Shown here in pieces: positions 33,380 through 43,300 of a stretch of 54,120 bases of DNA. Positions within the stretch are counted from its first letter, which is position 1; every line of letters begins with the position of its first letter. The notes under the pieces were generated by a model. It did no database searches. It saw only the letters and a program-made list of their open reading frames with translations, and had not been told where the DNA came from. The translations under genes were made by a program, and so were the position numbers. The DNA comes from CAZEHJ01 sp964512485 (lineage in GTDB: Bacteria > Bacteroidota > Rhodothermia > Rhodothermales > UBA10348): assembly GCA_964512485.1 (NCBI GenBank), contig CAZEHJ010000017.1, forward strand, positions 1-54,120, in the 5' to 3' direction.

Positions 33380-35998
33380 CTAGGATGTGGCAGTTCGTCG
33401 AACTGAAGGAACGGGAGCACTCATTTTGCCCTGCGCATTCAACACGACTCTGGCTCTCGATCCGGCTGAGCTTCGGATATCATCCAGCATCTCTACCAAC
33501 CTGTCCTCATTGGTGACACCGGACTTCACGACAACGATCATTTCATCAGCCAACTGGGAAAGTCCCAATGCCGAAGTAGAGCGCGAGAGCGAGGCTGCGT
33601 CGACGATTACAGCATCGAATTGCTTGCGTACTCGTTCGATGAATGAAGCGAGACTGTTCGATAACAGATACTCGGGATTTTGACTGTCTGGAGCTTCAAG
33701 AGCCATCGCATAAAGTTGTGGCAGTCGACCGGAGAAAGCTTCGATTCCTTTACCATCGGCAAACGAATTGATGCTCATATCAAAACGAGCTTGATCCGTA
33801 AGGCCAAGAATGTCCGTTAGCGAAGGGCTGAAAACGTTCGCGTCAACCAGCAGAACTCGGGCCCCGGAGCGTGCAATGGCAGCGGCAGTGTTGGCTGCCA
33901 TGAAGCTGGTTCCTGATTTGGGGTCTACGCCGGTAAACACAAACAGATTGTTTTTGAGTGTATTGCCGGCAATCCTGAGGGGAATGGAGCGTAATGGGCG
34001 AGATGCGGGAGAATCTGGATGCAGGATGGTCAGCATTTCTGACGAGATGCGACGCTCATAGAATACGCGTTTGCTTCGGCGTGACACGTTTTTGAATCGA
34101 GGAATTGTCGAAATGACTTCGACATCATGGCGCTCGATATCACCTTTTTCGTAGAGTCGATCATCGGTTTTTTCCGAAGTGAACGCGGCTCCGACTCCGG
34201 CCAGCAGGCCAAGGAGTCCTCCCAGAAATGCGATAATCAACGGATCAATCTTCGGAGCGGTGGGCTCAATCGCGGGGCTCAGGACGCGGACGTGGGCACC
34301 GCGTCCACCTGCGCCTTCCTCGACGAGACGAATCTTGTTGTCCAGATCATTGAGCTGGCTGGTCGCGCTGCTGTGTCTGGAGGAAATATCCTCAAAGTCG
34401 ATGGCCATTTCCGGCATCTCGCGAAGCTGCAGCTCATATCCAGCAAGCCGCGTGGTAATGGCCTGATGCTTTGCGATAGCAGCATCCAACATGACCCGGT
34501 TTCTTATGAGGTCGCGTCTCAACGATGCCATGTATGAAATGCCACCATCGTAGGAGCGAAGATCAACACCGCCTACAGCAGTAATTTCGTTCGAATATTT
34601 TTGGGACAGCGAATCCACCTGCATCAGCAGCACTGCCTTTTCATTGACCATGTCGGTCAGATCCTGGCTGGGTGTGGGGTCAAAACGGAGCTCAGGATTT
34701 TTGACGTAATATTTTTCGGTCTCAATATTGAGATCCGCGATTCTCTGATAACTCTTGTCGAGCTGGTCTTCAATGCCGTGAGCCGCGCGTTCGGCGAGAA
34801 GCTGGCCGTCCATGAGCCCCACTTCGTTTTCGAGCGACGCGATGGACGCCTTGATCTCCTCTATTTCAATCGAGGTATCGTCGGAGGACGTATTCAAATT
34901 GGAAATCTGTTCGAGCAGGTGGTCTTTTTCGAGATCTCCGATCATCGTCCCGTCTTCGCGGATGAACTGCTTCAGCTCATCGGTAAGAACGTCTCGCTCT
35001 TCGAGTTTGCGATCACGACGACCCTGATAATAGTTGAGGGCCTCCTCGAAGTGACTCAGTACGAGGCGATCTACTTCGTCCACATACGTCTGACTGTACA
35101 CGTTCGCTATCAGCGCCGCTTCAGCGGGATCTGTGCTGGAAACAGAAATGGAAATTGCGTCGGGTTCGTCGTCATCGCTGGGTCCACCCTGAACATTTAC
35201 ATACTCCTTGGTGAGCAGGGAGGCCAGCGTTCCGCCCCGGCGTGCCTGATCCACATGACGTTCGAAGATTGTCCAACGGGCCAGATTCGGGTTTTCTGCC
35301 CTCAGAGAAGAGAGCTCCGTCGCAGTCTGTTGCGCCAATTCGGGGGATGAACGAAGGATGAGCGTCTGATTGGCGAGTTTGCCACCACCGAATCCTGTAC
35401 CGGCTGAATTCAGTCGCGGCAGCTCGTCCATCTCTTTTTTGAACGATGCCGTGTCAATCAACAGGGTAGTGGTTGACTCGTATTTCGGGGGCACCAGGCT
35501 CAGGTAAAGCGCAACACCACTCCAAACGACAATAGCCACAAGAAGGAAAACTGGGAAACGACGAAACAGTATCCGGAAAAGTTTTTCTGAATCCGTTGCA
35601 TCGCGGTCTGTCGCCGGGAACGCGCCAGGAAAGAGCGGTTCTGGCCTGGGTACGTGGACAATTTGACTGACACTCGCTTTTTCTTTTCGAGCTTCAGGTT
35701 TTTTCGCATGCGAGTCGCTGAGACTTCTCCACTGTGGGAGATCGTATGCTGAGTCGACTTCTTCCGGAATGATGACTTCCAGATTTTCATCGTCCGGAGA
35801 CTGAGAGCTCGATGCGAACTCATCGTTCGGCGAGGTCAAGAAACGTTCCAGATCGGGGTCGATTGGAGGACGCGACCCAGTTCTTCTGCCGGTACGTTCA
35901 GGAAGACGCGTGGATGGAACACGAGGGGATTGCTTCGAACTGGAACGATTCGAAGCAGTGTTCCGCTTGTTCTGATCTGTTTTCTTGTGCCAGTTCAT
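33380..35998 (-). CDS. Wzz/BY-kinase-like chain-length protein with degenerate kinase and long N-terminal tail
   Basis: An 872-residue inner-membrane protein. Residues 1-147 are a Ser/Arg/Pro-rich cytoplasmic tail; helix 1 is at about 148-168; a Wzz domain with long coiled coils follows to about 585; helix 2 is at about 586-606. The ATPase-like part (about 640-860) has GVDPKSGTSFMAANTA where functional BY-kinases have PGEGKS, so the P-loop lysine is Thr. The second Walker motif reads LLVDANVFSP (DAN for DAD) and the Walker B reads VIVDAASLS. The C-terminus has no tyrosine cluster. It probably sets polymer length but should not autophosphorylate normally. It overlaps the SDR gene by 4 bases. 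Confidence 0.88.
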   Translation of the reverse strand: MNWHKKTDQNKRNTASNRSSSKQSPRVPSTRLPERTGRRTGSRPPIDPDLERFLTSPNDEFASSSQSPDDENLEVIIPEEVDSAYDLPQWRSLSDSHAKKPEARKEKASVSQIVHVPRPEPLFPGAFPATDRDATDSEKLFRILFRRFPVFLLVAIVVWSGVALYLSLVPPKYESTTTLLIDTASFKKEMDELPRLNSAGTGFGGGKLANQTLILRSSPELAQQTATELSSLRAENPNLARWTIFERHVDQARRGGTLASLLTKEYVNVQGGPSDDDEPDAISISVSSTDPAEAALIANVYSQTYVDEVDRLVLSHFEEALNYYQGRRDRKLEERDVLTDELKQFIREDGTMIGDLEKDHLLEQISNLNTSSDDTSIEIEEIKASIASLENEVGLMDGQLLAERAAHGIEDQLDKSYQRIADLNIETEKYYVKNPELRFDPTPSQDLTDMVNEKAVLLMQVDSLSQKYSNEITAVGGVDLRSYDGGISYMASLRRDLIRNRVMLDAAIAKHQAITTRLAGYELQLREMPEMAIDFEDISSRHSSATSQLNDLDNKIRLVEEGAGGRGAHVRVLSPAIEPTAPKIDPLIIAFLGGLLGLLAGVGAAFTSEKTDDRLYEKGDIERHDVEVISTIPRFKNVSRRSKRVFYERRISSEMLTILHPDSPASRPLRSIPLRIAGNTLKNNLFVFTGVDPKSGTSFMAANTAAAIARSGARVLLVDANVFSPSLTDILGLTDQARFDMSINSFADGKGIEAFSGRLPQLYAMALEAPDSQNPEYLLSNSLASFIERVRKQFDAVIVDAASLSRSTSALGLSQLADEMIVVVKSGVTNEDRLVEMLDDIRSSAGSRARVVLNAQGKMSAPVPSVRRTATS

Positions 35999-37098
35999 GT
36001 CCTTGGATCCATGATTTTCGACATTTTCCAGGCACGCCGACGATATGCGGTTGCATGTGGTCTGCGGCGTTGGATTGCGCCTCGGTTGCCCATGCGTCCC
36101 AATGGTCTGCTCGTATCAAGCTGACCGGGACTGGTCGTATTGAGTTTGGCTACTTCTGCGATGAAATACTCCAAAGTGGCTTTCAGCCCCTCGCTGCGAT
36201 TCGTTTGAGGTGACCAGTTCAGCATCCGCCGAGCTTTGGTTATGTCAGGGCGTCGGACTTTCGGATCATCCGTCGGAAGCGGGTGATAGGTAATCGTACT
36301 TTCGCTGCCGGTCAGAGCCACGACTTCCTCGGCGAATTCGCCAATGGTGATCTCATCCGGATTGCCGATGTTCACCGGTCCCTGTTCGTCACTGTTCAGT
36401 AATCGAACTACACCTTCTACGAGGTCATCGACGTAACAGAACGAACGCGTTTGGCTTCCGTCACCGAATATTGAAATCGGTTCGTTGCACAGGGCCTGCT
36501 TCATAAATGTGGGAAGAACCCGACCGTCATCCAGACGCATTCTCGTACCATACGTATTGAAGATTCGGACGATGCGTGTCTCGAGGCCTAATTCGCGTTG
36601 GTACGAGGTCGTGATTGCTTCAGCGAACCTTTTGGATTCGTCGTAGACACTTCTTGGTCCGATCGGATTGACGTGACCCCAATAGTCTTCGGTTTGCGGA
36701 TGGACGAGGGGATCACCGTAGACTTCACTCGTGGAAGCCTGAAGGATTCGTGCACCACACTCCAGAGCCAGGTCAAGAAGATTCTTCATGCCTGAAGACC
36801 CAACCGCGAGGGTCTGCAGAGGAAATTTCAGGTAGTCGATGGGAGAGGCAGGACAAGCGAAATTCAGAATGAAGTCAAAGTCGCTTCCAAGGTCGGTTGA
36901 CGTCGAGATATCCTGATGCAGGAACGTGAAATTCGAATTTCCCAGAAGGTGGTCCAGATTGTCGAGTCTGCCTGTCAACAGGTTGTCGACGGCAGTGACT
37001 TGGTGGCCATCGCGTATAAAGCGATCACACAGGTGGGAGCCGATAAATCCGGCGCCTCCTGCTATCAGGGTCCTTGTCCGAGACGGAAAAGCTACCAT
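35995..37098 (-). CDS. UDP-glucuronate decarboxylase (UXS-type SDR)
   Basis: A 367-residue extended short-chain dehydrogenase. NAD motif GGAGFIGSHL (14-23), hallmark NFACPASPIDY (79-89), the substrate segment STSEVYGDPLVHPQTEDYWG, catalytic YDESK (about 149-153) and RIFNTYGTRM identify it as a UDP-xylose synthase, making UDP-xylose from UDP-glucuronate. Family members end near residue 315; here about 50 further residues, basic and of low complexity (many Arg), are added. It is first in the exopolysaccharide cluster and overlaps the chain-length gene by 4 bases, so the polymer probably contains xylose or a product derived from it. Confidence 0.92.
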   Translation of the reverse strand: MVAFPSRTRTLIAGGAGFIGSHLCDRFIRDGHQVTAVDNLLTGRLDNLDHLLGNSNFTFLHQDISTSTDLGSDFDFILNFACPASPIDYLKFPLQTLAVGSSGMKNLLDLALECGARILQASTSEVYGDPLVHPQTEDYWGHVNPIGPRSVYDESKRFAEAITTSYQRELGLETRIVRIFNTYGTRMRLDDGRVLPTFMKQALCNEPISIFGDGSQTRSFCYVDDLVEGVVRLLNSDEQGPVNIGNPDEITIGEFAEEVVALTGSESTITYHPLPTDDPKVRRPDITKARRMLNWSPQTNRSEGLKATLEYFIAEVAKLNTTSPGQLDTSRPLGRMGNRGAIQRRRPHATAYRRRAWKMSKIMDPRT

Positions 37099-37495
37099 TT
37101 CGATGTCTTCGTAAAGTGCTGTTGAAGGGTGAATGCAACGGACCTGAATATTTAAAGTCAGGCCGTATCAACACGTACTTTATCGGCCACATTCGCGGCA
37201 GCATAAGAAAAATGGGCACTATTTCGGACAGGAAAGCGTGGTAGGGGATCGCCTTACGAGGGTTTGATAAAACGACCTACATATCCAGAGACTCCACAGC
37301 CCTACCATAAGTGCGAAACCGACCTGCTGAGGCACTATTGCCCGGTCAGAGTCGGTGCATCACCTCTCAGTGATGATTGGTTCTGGGTGAAGCTGCCCGA
37401 TCTTCTCGCGAAGGTCGGGCATGCTTTTATTCGGGAACTACGTGGAATTTGCGCGGGATGTACGCCTAAATGTGCCTCAATACCCCGGAAATGCG
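37099..37495. other. 397-base intergenic region upstream of the exopolysaccharide cluster
   Basis: No plausible gene. The side next to the UXS gene probably holds the cluster promoter; a TTGATA / TATTCA pair (37166-37171 and 37145-37150, minus strand) is the only sigma70-like hint and its 15-base spacer is short. A hairpin is at 37395-37420. Confidence 0.4.
37395..37420. terminator. Hairpin in the gap after the amidase gene
   Basis: Arms GCCCGATCTTC (37395-37405) and GAAGGTCGGGC (37410-37420) pair over 11 positions with one G-T, loop TCGC. It lies about 75 bases after the amidase stop, so it may end that transcript, but on the minus strand no T-run follows. On the plus strand a CTTTTATT follows at 37424-37431, but there is no plus-strand gene upstream. 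Confidence 0.4.
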
Positions 37496-39139
37496 CTAAT
37501 TGACGACGACAACCGGATGCGTCTTGTCAAACACGATGCCACCGAAGCTTTCTACCCTCATTCTCAGGAAATAGGTACCTCCGGGCAAATCTGAAACCGA
37601 GATCGTGGAAGTATACCACTGATCTTCAGTCTGGAATCCTGCATCAGTCTTCAGGACTTCTCTGCCTTGTGCATCGTATAAATGAACCGATACGATTCCT
37701 TCCGTTGACAGGAAGTACTTGAAGTCGAGCTTTCCGGAAGCCGGATTCGGATACGCACTGGTAAGGATGTACCTGGAAGGATGGGGGATATCGACTTCAA
37801 TTCTGGCCAGTTCCTGGCGACGGCCGTCCTCGCCGTTGGCGATTAGCAGATAGGTGACCGACGTCTCTCCGGCAAGTGAGCCGTCAACGAACGATGTCAA
37901 CGTGGCCGCATCCGTTACGACGGTTACTTCGCCCTGGCTTGTGATTCGTTCAATTTCCAACGACTGAATTCCAAAGTCAGCGCCGATGGACCACTGCAGG
38001 TCGATCACTCCGTCATCATCCAGAGACGCTGTCATTTCGCCTTCTCCCAGCGGTTCGTTTCCCGTGATGAGTAACGTAGATACTTTCGATATCAGCTCCG
38101 GAATCCGTGCGTAATTGTTGTCGCCCGGGCACGCTGTACTTGAGAAATCGCGATGACCTCGAATCAATGTCGGCGCGACTCCATATCGTTCACTCAGAAA
38201 AGAAAAGAGCGTGACATAAGTAGCGAAAGCAGCAGGCGTAATTTCCTGCTCACAGTGTGGGCCTTCCGGAGGATGATAACATCCCATGATCACCACTCCG
38301 ATGTTGCCGGTATTTGCGCCGCCAACGTGCGCTCCGCGAGCCAGAACGGGTACTTGAGACAACGACGTGCTGCCGTCTCTGAATGGGCGCCCCTGATACA
38401 ATCGACCGCCGCGGTCGATACCAAATTGATAACCGATGTCACTCCAGCCACGGATGTTTTGGTGCAAGTCCTGCATGGCGCGCATCTGGGCTTTGCCTTC
38501 AGCTTCAGTCTCGGCCGAATATCCAGCTGCATGGTGCCACGTAAGAAACTCATAGTCCGGTGCGGCCAGATTGACGGTGTTTCCTCTGAATGGTTGTGCT
38601 TGCCATTGTTCGCGGGTAATCAGTCTTGGAGGAATAATTGCACCGTTCTTCGACCCTACAAGCGGAGCAGGCAGAGGCGCGGGGAGGAGGTCGTCGTCCA
38701 TGGAATTGTCAAACGTCCCTGCATCACGAATGACTACATCAGTACCAGAAGGAGCAGTCACCTGAACTTCGAACTCGTTTGCGCGAATGGGTGAGGATGT
38801 TCGATATCCCACCACGGCCGTTCCTCCCGTGGCCGATGGAACGACGTGAGCTTCAAGCCACGGACCCCATGAACGGCCGGATCTGAATCTGAACTTCGCT
38901 TCTATTGCAGTGTCCGACGTACCGACTTCAGCTATAATCCCCGTAAATGTCAGCCCCATCACATTTCCTTGTGACGTGACAGACATTTGCTTGCCAACTG
39001 AGGTGACGTCAGCATCAGAAAGTGAAACCATAGAATCGGCGAGATCTCCCAGAACCTGGGCCTGGAGGCTTCCCGTCAGAACAAACCATACCAGAAATAC
39101 GATTGTACTCGCAATAACCTTCCTCATCTTCATCCGCAT
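37496..39139 (-). CDS. Secreted N-acetylmuramoyl-L-alanine amidase with T9SS sorting domain
   Basis: A 547-residue exported protein. Signal peptide at residues 1-28 (cleavage after LQA). A beta-rich N-terminal part (30-165) precedes an Amidase_2/PGRP-like domain with zinc ligands in FLTWHHAAG (about 200-208), GHRDF and STACPGD (about 319-333). An FN3-like segment follows. The final ~85 residues are a T9SS sorting domain, with LTSAYPNPASGKLDFKYFL, VSVHLYDAQGREV and LPGGTYFLRM. It would cut peptidoglycan between MurNAc and L-Ala; the sorting domain would place it on the cell surface, outside its own wall, which suggests action on other cells or released wall. It follows the PorV-like gene by 45 bases. 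Confidence 0.92.
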   Translation of the reverse strand: MRMKMRKVIASTIVFLVWFVLTGSLQAQVLGDLADSMVSLSDADVTSVGKQMSVTSQGNVMGLTFTGIIAEVGTSDTAIEAKFRFRSGRSWGPWLEAHVVPSATGGTAVVGYRTSSPIRANEFEVQVTAPSGTDVVIRDAGTFDNSMDDDLLPAPLPAPLVGSKNGAIIPPRLITREQWQAQPFRGNTVNLAAPDYEFLTWHHAAGYSAETEAEGKAQMRAMQDLHQNIRGWSDIGYQFGIDRGGRLYQGRPFRDGSTSLSQVPVLARGAHVGGANTGNIGVVIMGCYHPPEGPHCEQEITPAAFATYVTLFSFLSERYGVAPTLIRGHRDFSSTACPGDNNYARIPELISKVSTLLITGNEPLGEGEMTASLDDDGVIDLQWSIGADFGIQSLEIERITSQGEVTVVTDAATLTSFVDGSLAGETSVTYLLIANGEDGRRQELARIEVDIPHPSRYILTSAYPNPASGKLDFKYFLSTEGIVSVHLYDAQGREVLKTDAGFQTEDQWYTSTISVSDLPGGTYFLRMRVESFGGIVFDKTHPVVVVN

Positions 39140-39184
39140 CCTGACTCAAAATCGTTATAAAAATCCAGGTTCGTCATTTTCGAC

Positions 39185-40225
39185 CTAAAACAGCAAGTTG
39201 AAGGTGTACCAATGTGTTTGCTCCAGACGACCAAAGTCGGCGTAGGCGTAGTCGAAGCTGGCACGAGTCGACTTATCTATTCTGAGATTCAGACCGGCGC
39301 CCCATGTTACACCCTGCTCACCATCAGTTTCCCACGCATGCCTGTAGCCAAACCTGAGCGCGAAAAGATCCCTGAAGGCATATTCAAGACCTGTATTCAC
39401 GTATTCAGAATTGTCATTGGGATGGGCCGCGTCTGTCAATACAAGAACTTTGTGGTCTGCCATCTCGATGGCGTCCCAAGCCAGACCGACCCGGAAAAGC
39501 AGCGGCAGGGGATGGCGGTCCAACAGAAACTCAGTGTTCACGATTTCGACATTTCCTTCGTTGTTTGGCGAAGGATCCGTTGAGAAAATGATGTCTCGCC
39601 CGCTCATCTGCATTTTGGGACCGAAGTTGGACATGTTGGCGCCAAGTCTCAGCCGTTCATACGGTGTCGTGAAAAGCACACCGATATCAAATGCCGTTGC
39701 ACTGGCAACACTGTGCCAGATCTTTTCCCGGATGTATTTGACGGTCGTTCCGATGGAAAAACGATCTGTAAGTGCTCTGGCATACGAAAACTGCAGCGCT
39801 AGATCCTGTTTTTTGAATCGTTCACCGGTACCCTCGGGATCGGTGATCGTACGAACCTCCATTTCGCCCGAATCCAGAAAAAGAAGACTTGCGGCCATTG
39901 TGCCCAACGATCCAACTTCGAAGCCGACAGCCGCATAGTTATAGGATATATCTGCCAGGTATTTGGTATGGGAAAACTGAACAGCGGCGCCTGAAATATT
40001 GCTCAGACCCGCCGGATTCCAGTATAGAGCCGAAAGATCGCTGGCTTCTGCAACGAAAGTGCCACCCAGAGAGACGGCTCGAGCTCCGACACCAATTTTC
40101 AGGAATTGGGCCGCAGTAGTTCCAACCTTTGTGATGGTCTTCGTCTCGCCGCCATCATTCAGGCTCTGTGCCTGCGTCGGCAGCGCGAGGAGAATCACCA
40201 CGAACAACCAGAGTGTGCTTCGCAT
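39185..40225 (-). CDS. PorV/PorQ-family outer membrane barrel protein
   Basis: A 346-residue protein from ATG 40225, which starts directly at a signal peptide ending in TQAQS. The body has the PorV/PorQ-like pattern: TTAAQFLKIGVGARAVSLGG, SDLSALYWNPAGLS, then repeated barrel strands ending in WYTFNLLF. PorV is the shuttle of the type IX secretion system, taking cargo from the translocon to the attachment complex; PorQ is related. Another in-frame ATG at 40318 overlaps the preceding stop as ATGA and would place 31 residues before the signal, so the start is open. It follows a giant sorted protein and a TonB receptor, a trio that may form one module. Confidence 0.87.
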   Translation of the reverse strand: MRSTLWLFVVILLALPTQAQSLNDGGETKTITKVGTTAAQFLKIGVGARAVSLGGTFVAEASDLSALYWNPAGLSNISGAAVQFSHTKYLADISYNYAAVGFEVGSLGTMAASLLFLDSGEMEVRTITDPEGTGERFKKQDLALQFSYARALTDRFSIGTTVKYIREKIWHSVASATAFDIGVLFTTPYERLRLGANMSNFGPKMQMSGRDIIFSTDPSPNNEGNVEIVNTEFLLDRHPLPLLFRVGLAWDAIEMADHKVLVLTDAAHPNDNSEYVNTGLEYAFRDLFALRFGYRHAWETDGEQGVTWGAGLNLRIDKSTRASFDYAYADFGRLEQTHWYTFNLLF

Positions 40226-40314
40226 GAGAAGGGCCCTAGAGCATGACTCGAAGTGCAGTGGGTCGATTGTGATCCCAAACGCCTCGGTCGGTGATAGTTT
40301 GTAGGTAATAGACA

Positions 40315-43300
40315 TCATTTGATCACCGCGAATTTTCCGATGAACGTTCCTTCCTGCGACTGTACGTGATAGATGTAAAGGCCGTAGGCGATGTTCATGT
40401 TGTCTTTGGTCCTCAGATCCCAGAACACCTTTCCGTCATCAAGAGTGCTGCTGTGCTCGATGGTATCCACCAGCTCTCCGGCGAGTGTGTATATCCGGAT
40501 CGTGCACTCCCGGGGCACATTGGCGAAGTAGAGCCGTCGTTCACCTCTTTCCGAGCGGGAGACTGGATTCCGAGGCTCCAATTCGTTGGTTGCGACATAC
40601 GGATTGGGGACGACATATATGTCGCCCAATTCCTGGTTGCCGAGATCCGCATCGGTTGCGGCACCCGCTGTCGAGAAGCTGAACGTGTCGTCACCTCGAA
40701 AAGGTTTGGCCGTCTGGATATAGAACACATCTCCTGAGCCAGGGAAATTACCGTTGTCCGTGAACGTGATCTGCCAGCTGGCGGTTAGATTGCCGTTGAC
40801 AATGTCCAAGAAAATCACTGGTTCATCGATGTCCCAGGCGTTATTCCGATTCAGATCTGTAGCAAAAACGTCAATCGGCTGATTGGCCTGTGTCAGATTT
40901 ACGACATTGAAAGGAAGCGGCAGATTATTTGAAAACCCGTTCGAGACAATTCCATCGTCGAAAGTGATTTCGTAGTCGAACGGCTGGGGAATCCTTCCCG
41001 GTCCGGCTTTCGCGCCTTCAACATCGAACTCAATGTCTTTTCCACCGGAAGACCACCCTGTTTGATTCAGGTCGAGTTCGAGCGCGTCCTCGTGGACGAA
41101 GACCTGCATTCCATCAAAGACCGGATTGGCCTCCTCGCCTGACAACAGTCGGCTATTTGCTATCGGGAGATATCGGAAAGTGGCGTCCAGAAGCTCTCCG
41201 TCGGCGACGTTGCTGCCCAAGATCTGAACAGAGCCACCCGTGGCGTTCAATACGAAGTCGTCGGGCGCTGTCAGAACGGAGCCATTCTCTCGCATCAGAA
41301 CGAATGAATCTGGTTTGATATTCTGAAAGCCGAGTGAACTGGTTTTGCCGACGACGGCTCTGATTCGGGTCGTTATCGTTCCCTTGTCTTCAACAGAGTA
41401 CCTGGTTCCAACGGCTGGGACGTCTTCAAAATCGAGGCTGTAGGACGCTCCGTTTTTAACGGCGAGTTCGTCGATGATCCGAATCGAGATTTCACCGGTT
41501 CCGTGGCCAGAATTATGGGTGAGTCCTCCCGCGGCCTCTATGGAAGGGGCAACATACCCGGCGACTCGCGGCTTGGGAATTACCGTGGTCGTGTTGGTGT
41601 CGAAGAAATACTTGTCGAACACCGGGTTGAAGGTGACGGTTTTCGACGTTTCGCTCGGTGGAATTCCATTTGCAAACTGCCCTTCCTGTCCGGGAGCATA
41701 TCCTCGGTCATACGCGGTTACCGCGTAGTAATACGTCTGACCGTTCGTGACCGTCGTATCCACGTACGAATGGAAGAGTCCGGTGTCATCACCAAGGTCA
41801 AACGACACGCCACGTTGAGGAAATACAATGGGACTGGGGCCTTTGAGCCCGTTATCGAGATCAAATTTGGCTTCCACTCCTTGTTTATCCTTCAACGGCT
41901 GAAACAGAAACCTGGAGCCATTGATATCCGTGATGGTTTGTCTGTCGCTGAACTCGTGATCAGTTGAACGATAGATAGCATATCCCTCGAAATCTCTCGT
42001 CCTCGACAGGGGGTCGACTGAAAGCTCCGCGCGATTGTCCCAATAGAGAGTGACCTTTTCATCGTCAGCAACAGCCTTCACAATCGGTTTGTCGGGCGGT
42101 TTGGCGAATCGATACCCGACATCGAATATCTGCTGTACAGTTTCCGCGTTCAGCCGGAGATCGGAAAGGTTTTCACCAACGATCAGCGCAATAGAAAACC
42201 GTTTGGTTTCACCGGCACGGAGCGGAAAGCTACCGGAACCGTACAGAAACACGTAGTCGCCCGGTTCACCGGGAATTTCGTCGAATCGTCCCGGTTCAAC
42301 CCAGTCCCAAACCTGCTCATCCTCACGAATATTTGATCCCGCGAATCGGGGGGAAGCAAAAGACGTCAGACCAATCATGTCTGACTCATCTATATCGGTA
42401 AACTCGAAATTCGGCTCACCCGGTTTCGTGATGTCATACTGATCTCCCGCTGTAGGAATTCCATCACCTTCTCCCGGATCTCCCGTTCCCGGAATACCAT
42501 CGATGCCGACGTCGTCCTTTTCAGGGTCCCAATCGTTGTCGTTATCAATCCCATCGGTCCAGGACTCATCCGTCATCCCGTCATTGTCGTTGTCTTCGCC
42601 ATCACCGGCATACGTGACTCCGTTGATGATCTCAGTCCCAAGCCCGGGGCTTTCAAGGAATTTATAGCCGAAGTAACCGGGGATACGACCGGGCACGTCT
42701 CCGATCAGGTTGTTGTCCCAGGCGAAGACCATGTTTCGCGCGTGGTCGAAATGGGCGAGGTCATCCTGCCAGTCGCCGGGACCTCCAACATGCGGATCGC
42801 CCCACATTCCGAAGGTGACCTTGTCCAGATCCGTGTCGCTTTTGTTCGAAATCTTATAGACCAGAAAAATAGCGTCTTCGGCCAATGGGTTCGCCCACTG
42901 GTAGAGTCGAACTTCGACTTCAAGGCCCAGCCCCTTTTTGGTAGAGTCAGAAGGGAAGGGGTAGTAGTGGAATTCCCTGTTTGCGTAGTCATTCATGAAA
43001 TAGAGCGCTTCCTTGTCCGCGTTGGAAGCCCCTTGCTGCAATGCTCCGGGCCAGACATACTCTTTCAGATTGTCATTGAACCACGATGTGGGCCATGAAT
43101 CCGGTTTTCCGTCCAGATCGTCATCGACTGAATCTGAAGTCGGGATTTCGTCTGAAAACTGATTGACAACCTCGATTCCTTCGAAATTGCCCACGGGCTC
43201 CGCGCAAGGTATGGGCTGCCAGGACCAGCGCTCGGTGCCATCCGGAGAGACCTCACCTCCGCCTGAAGTAATCCCGTCAGACACAATATGCATGACCCAA

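Noticed and set aside
34601..35350. Long plus-strand open frame opposite the chain-length gene
   Set aside because: It runs antisense to a well-supported coiled-coil gene and has no recognisable domain; long antisense frames are common opposite such composition.
37424..37431. T-rich stretch after the 37395 hairpin as a plus-strand terminator
   Set aside because: No plus-strand gene lies upstream for it to end.
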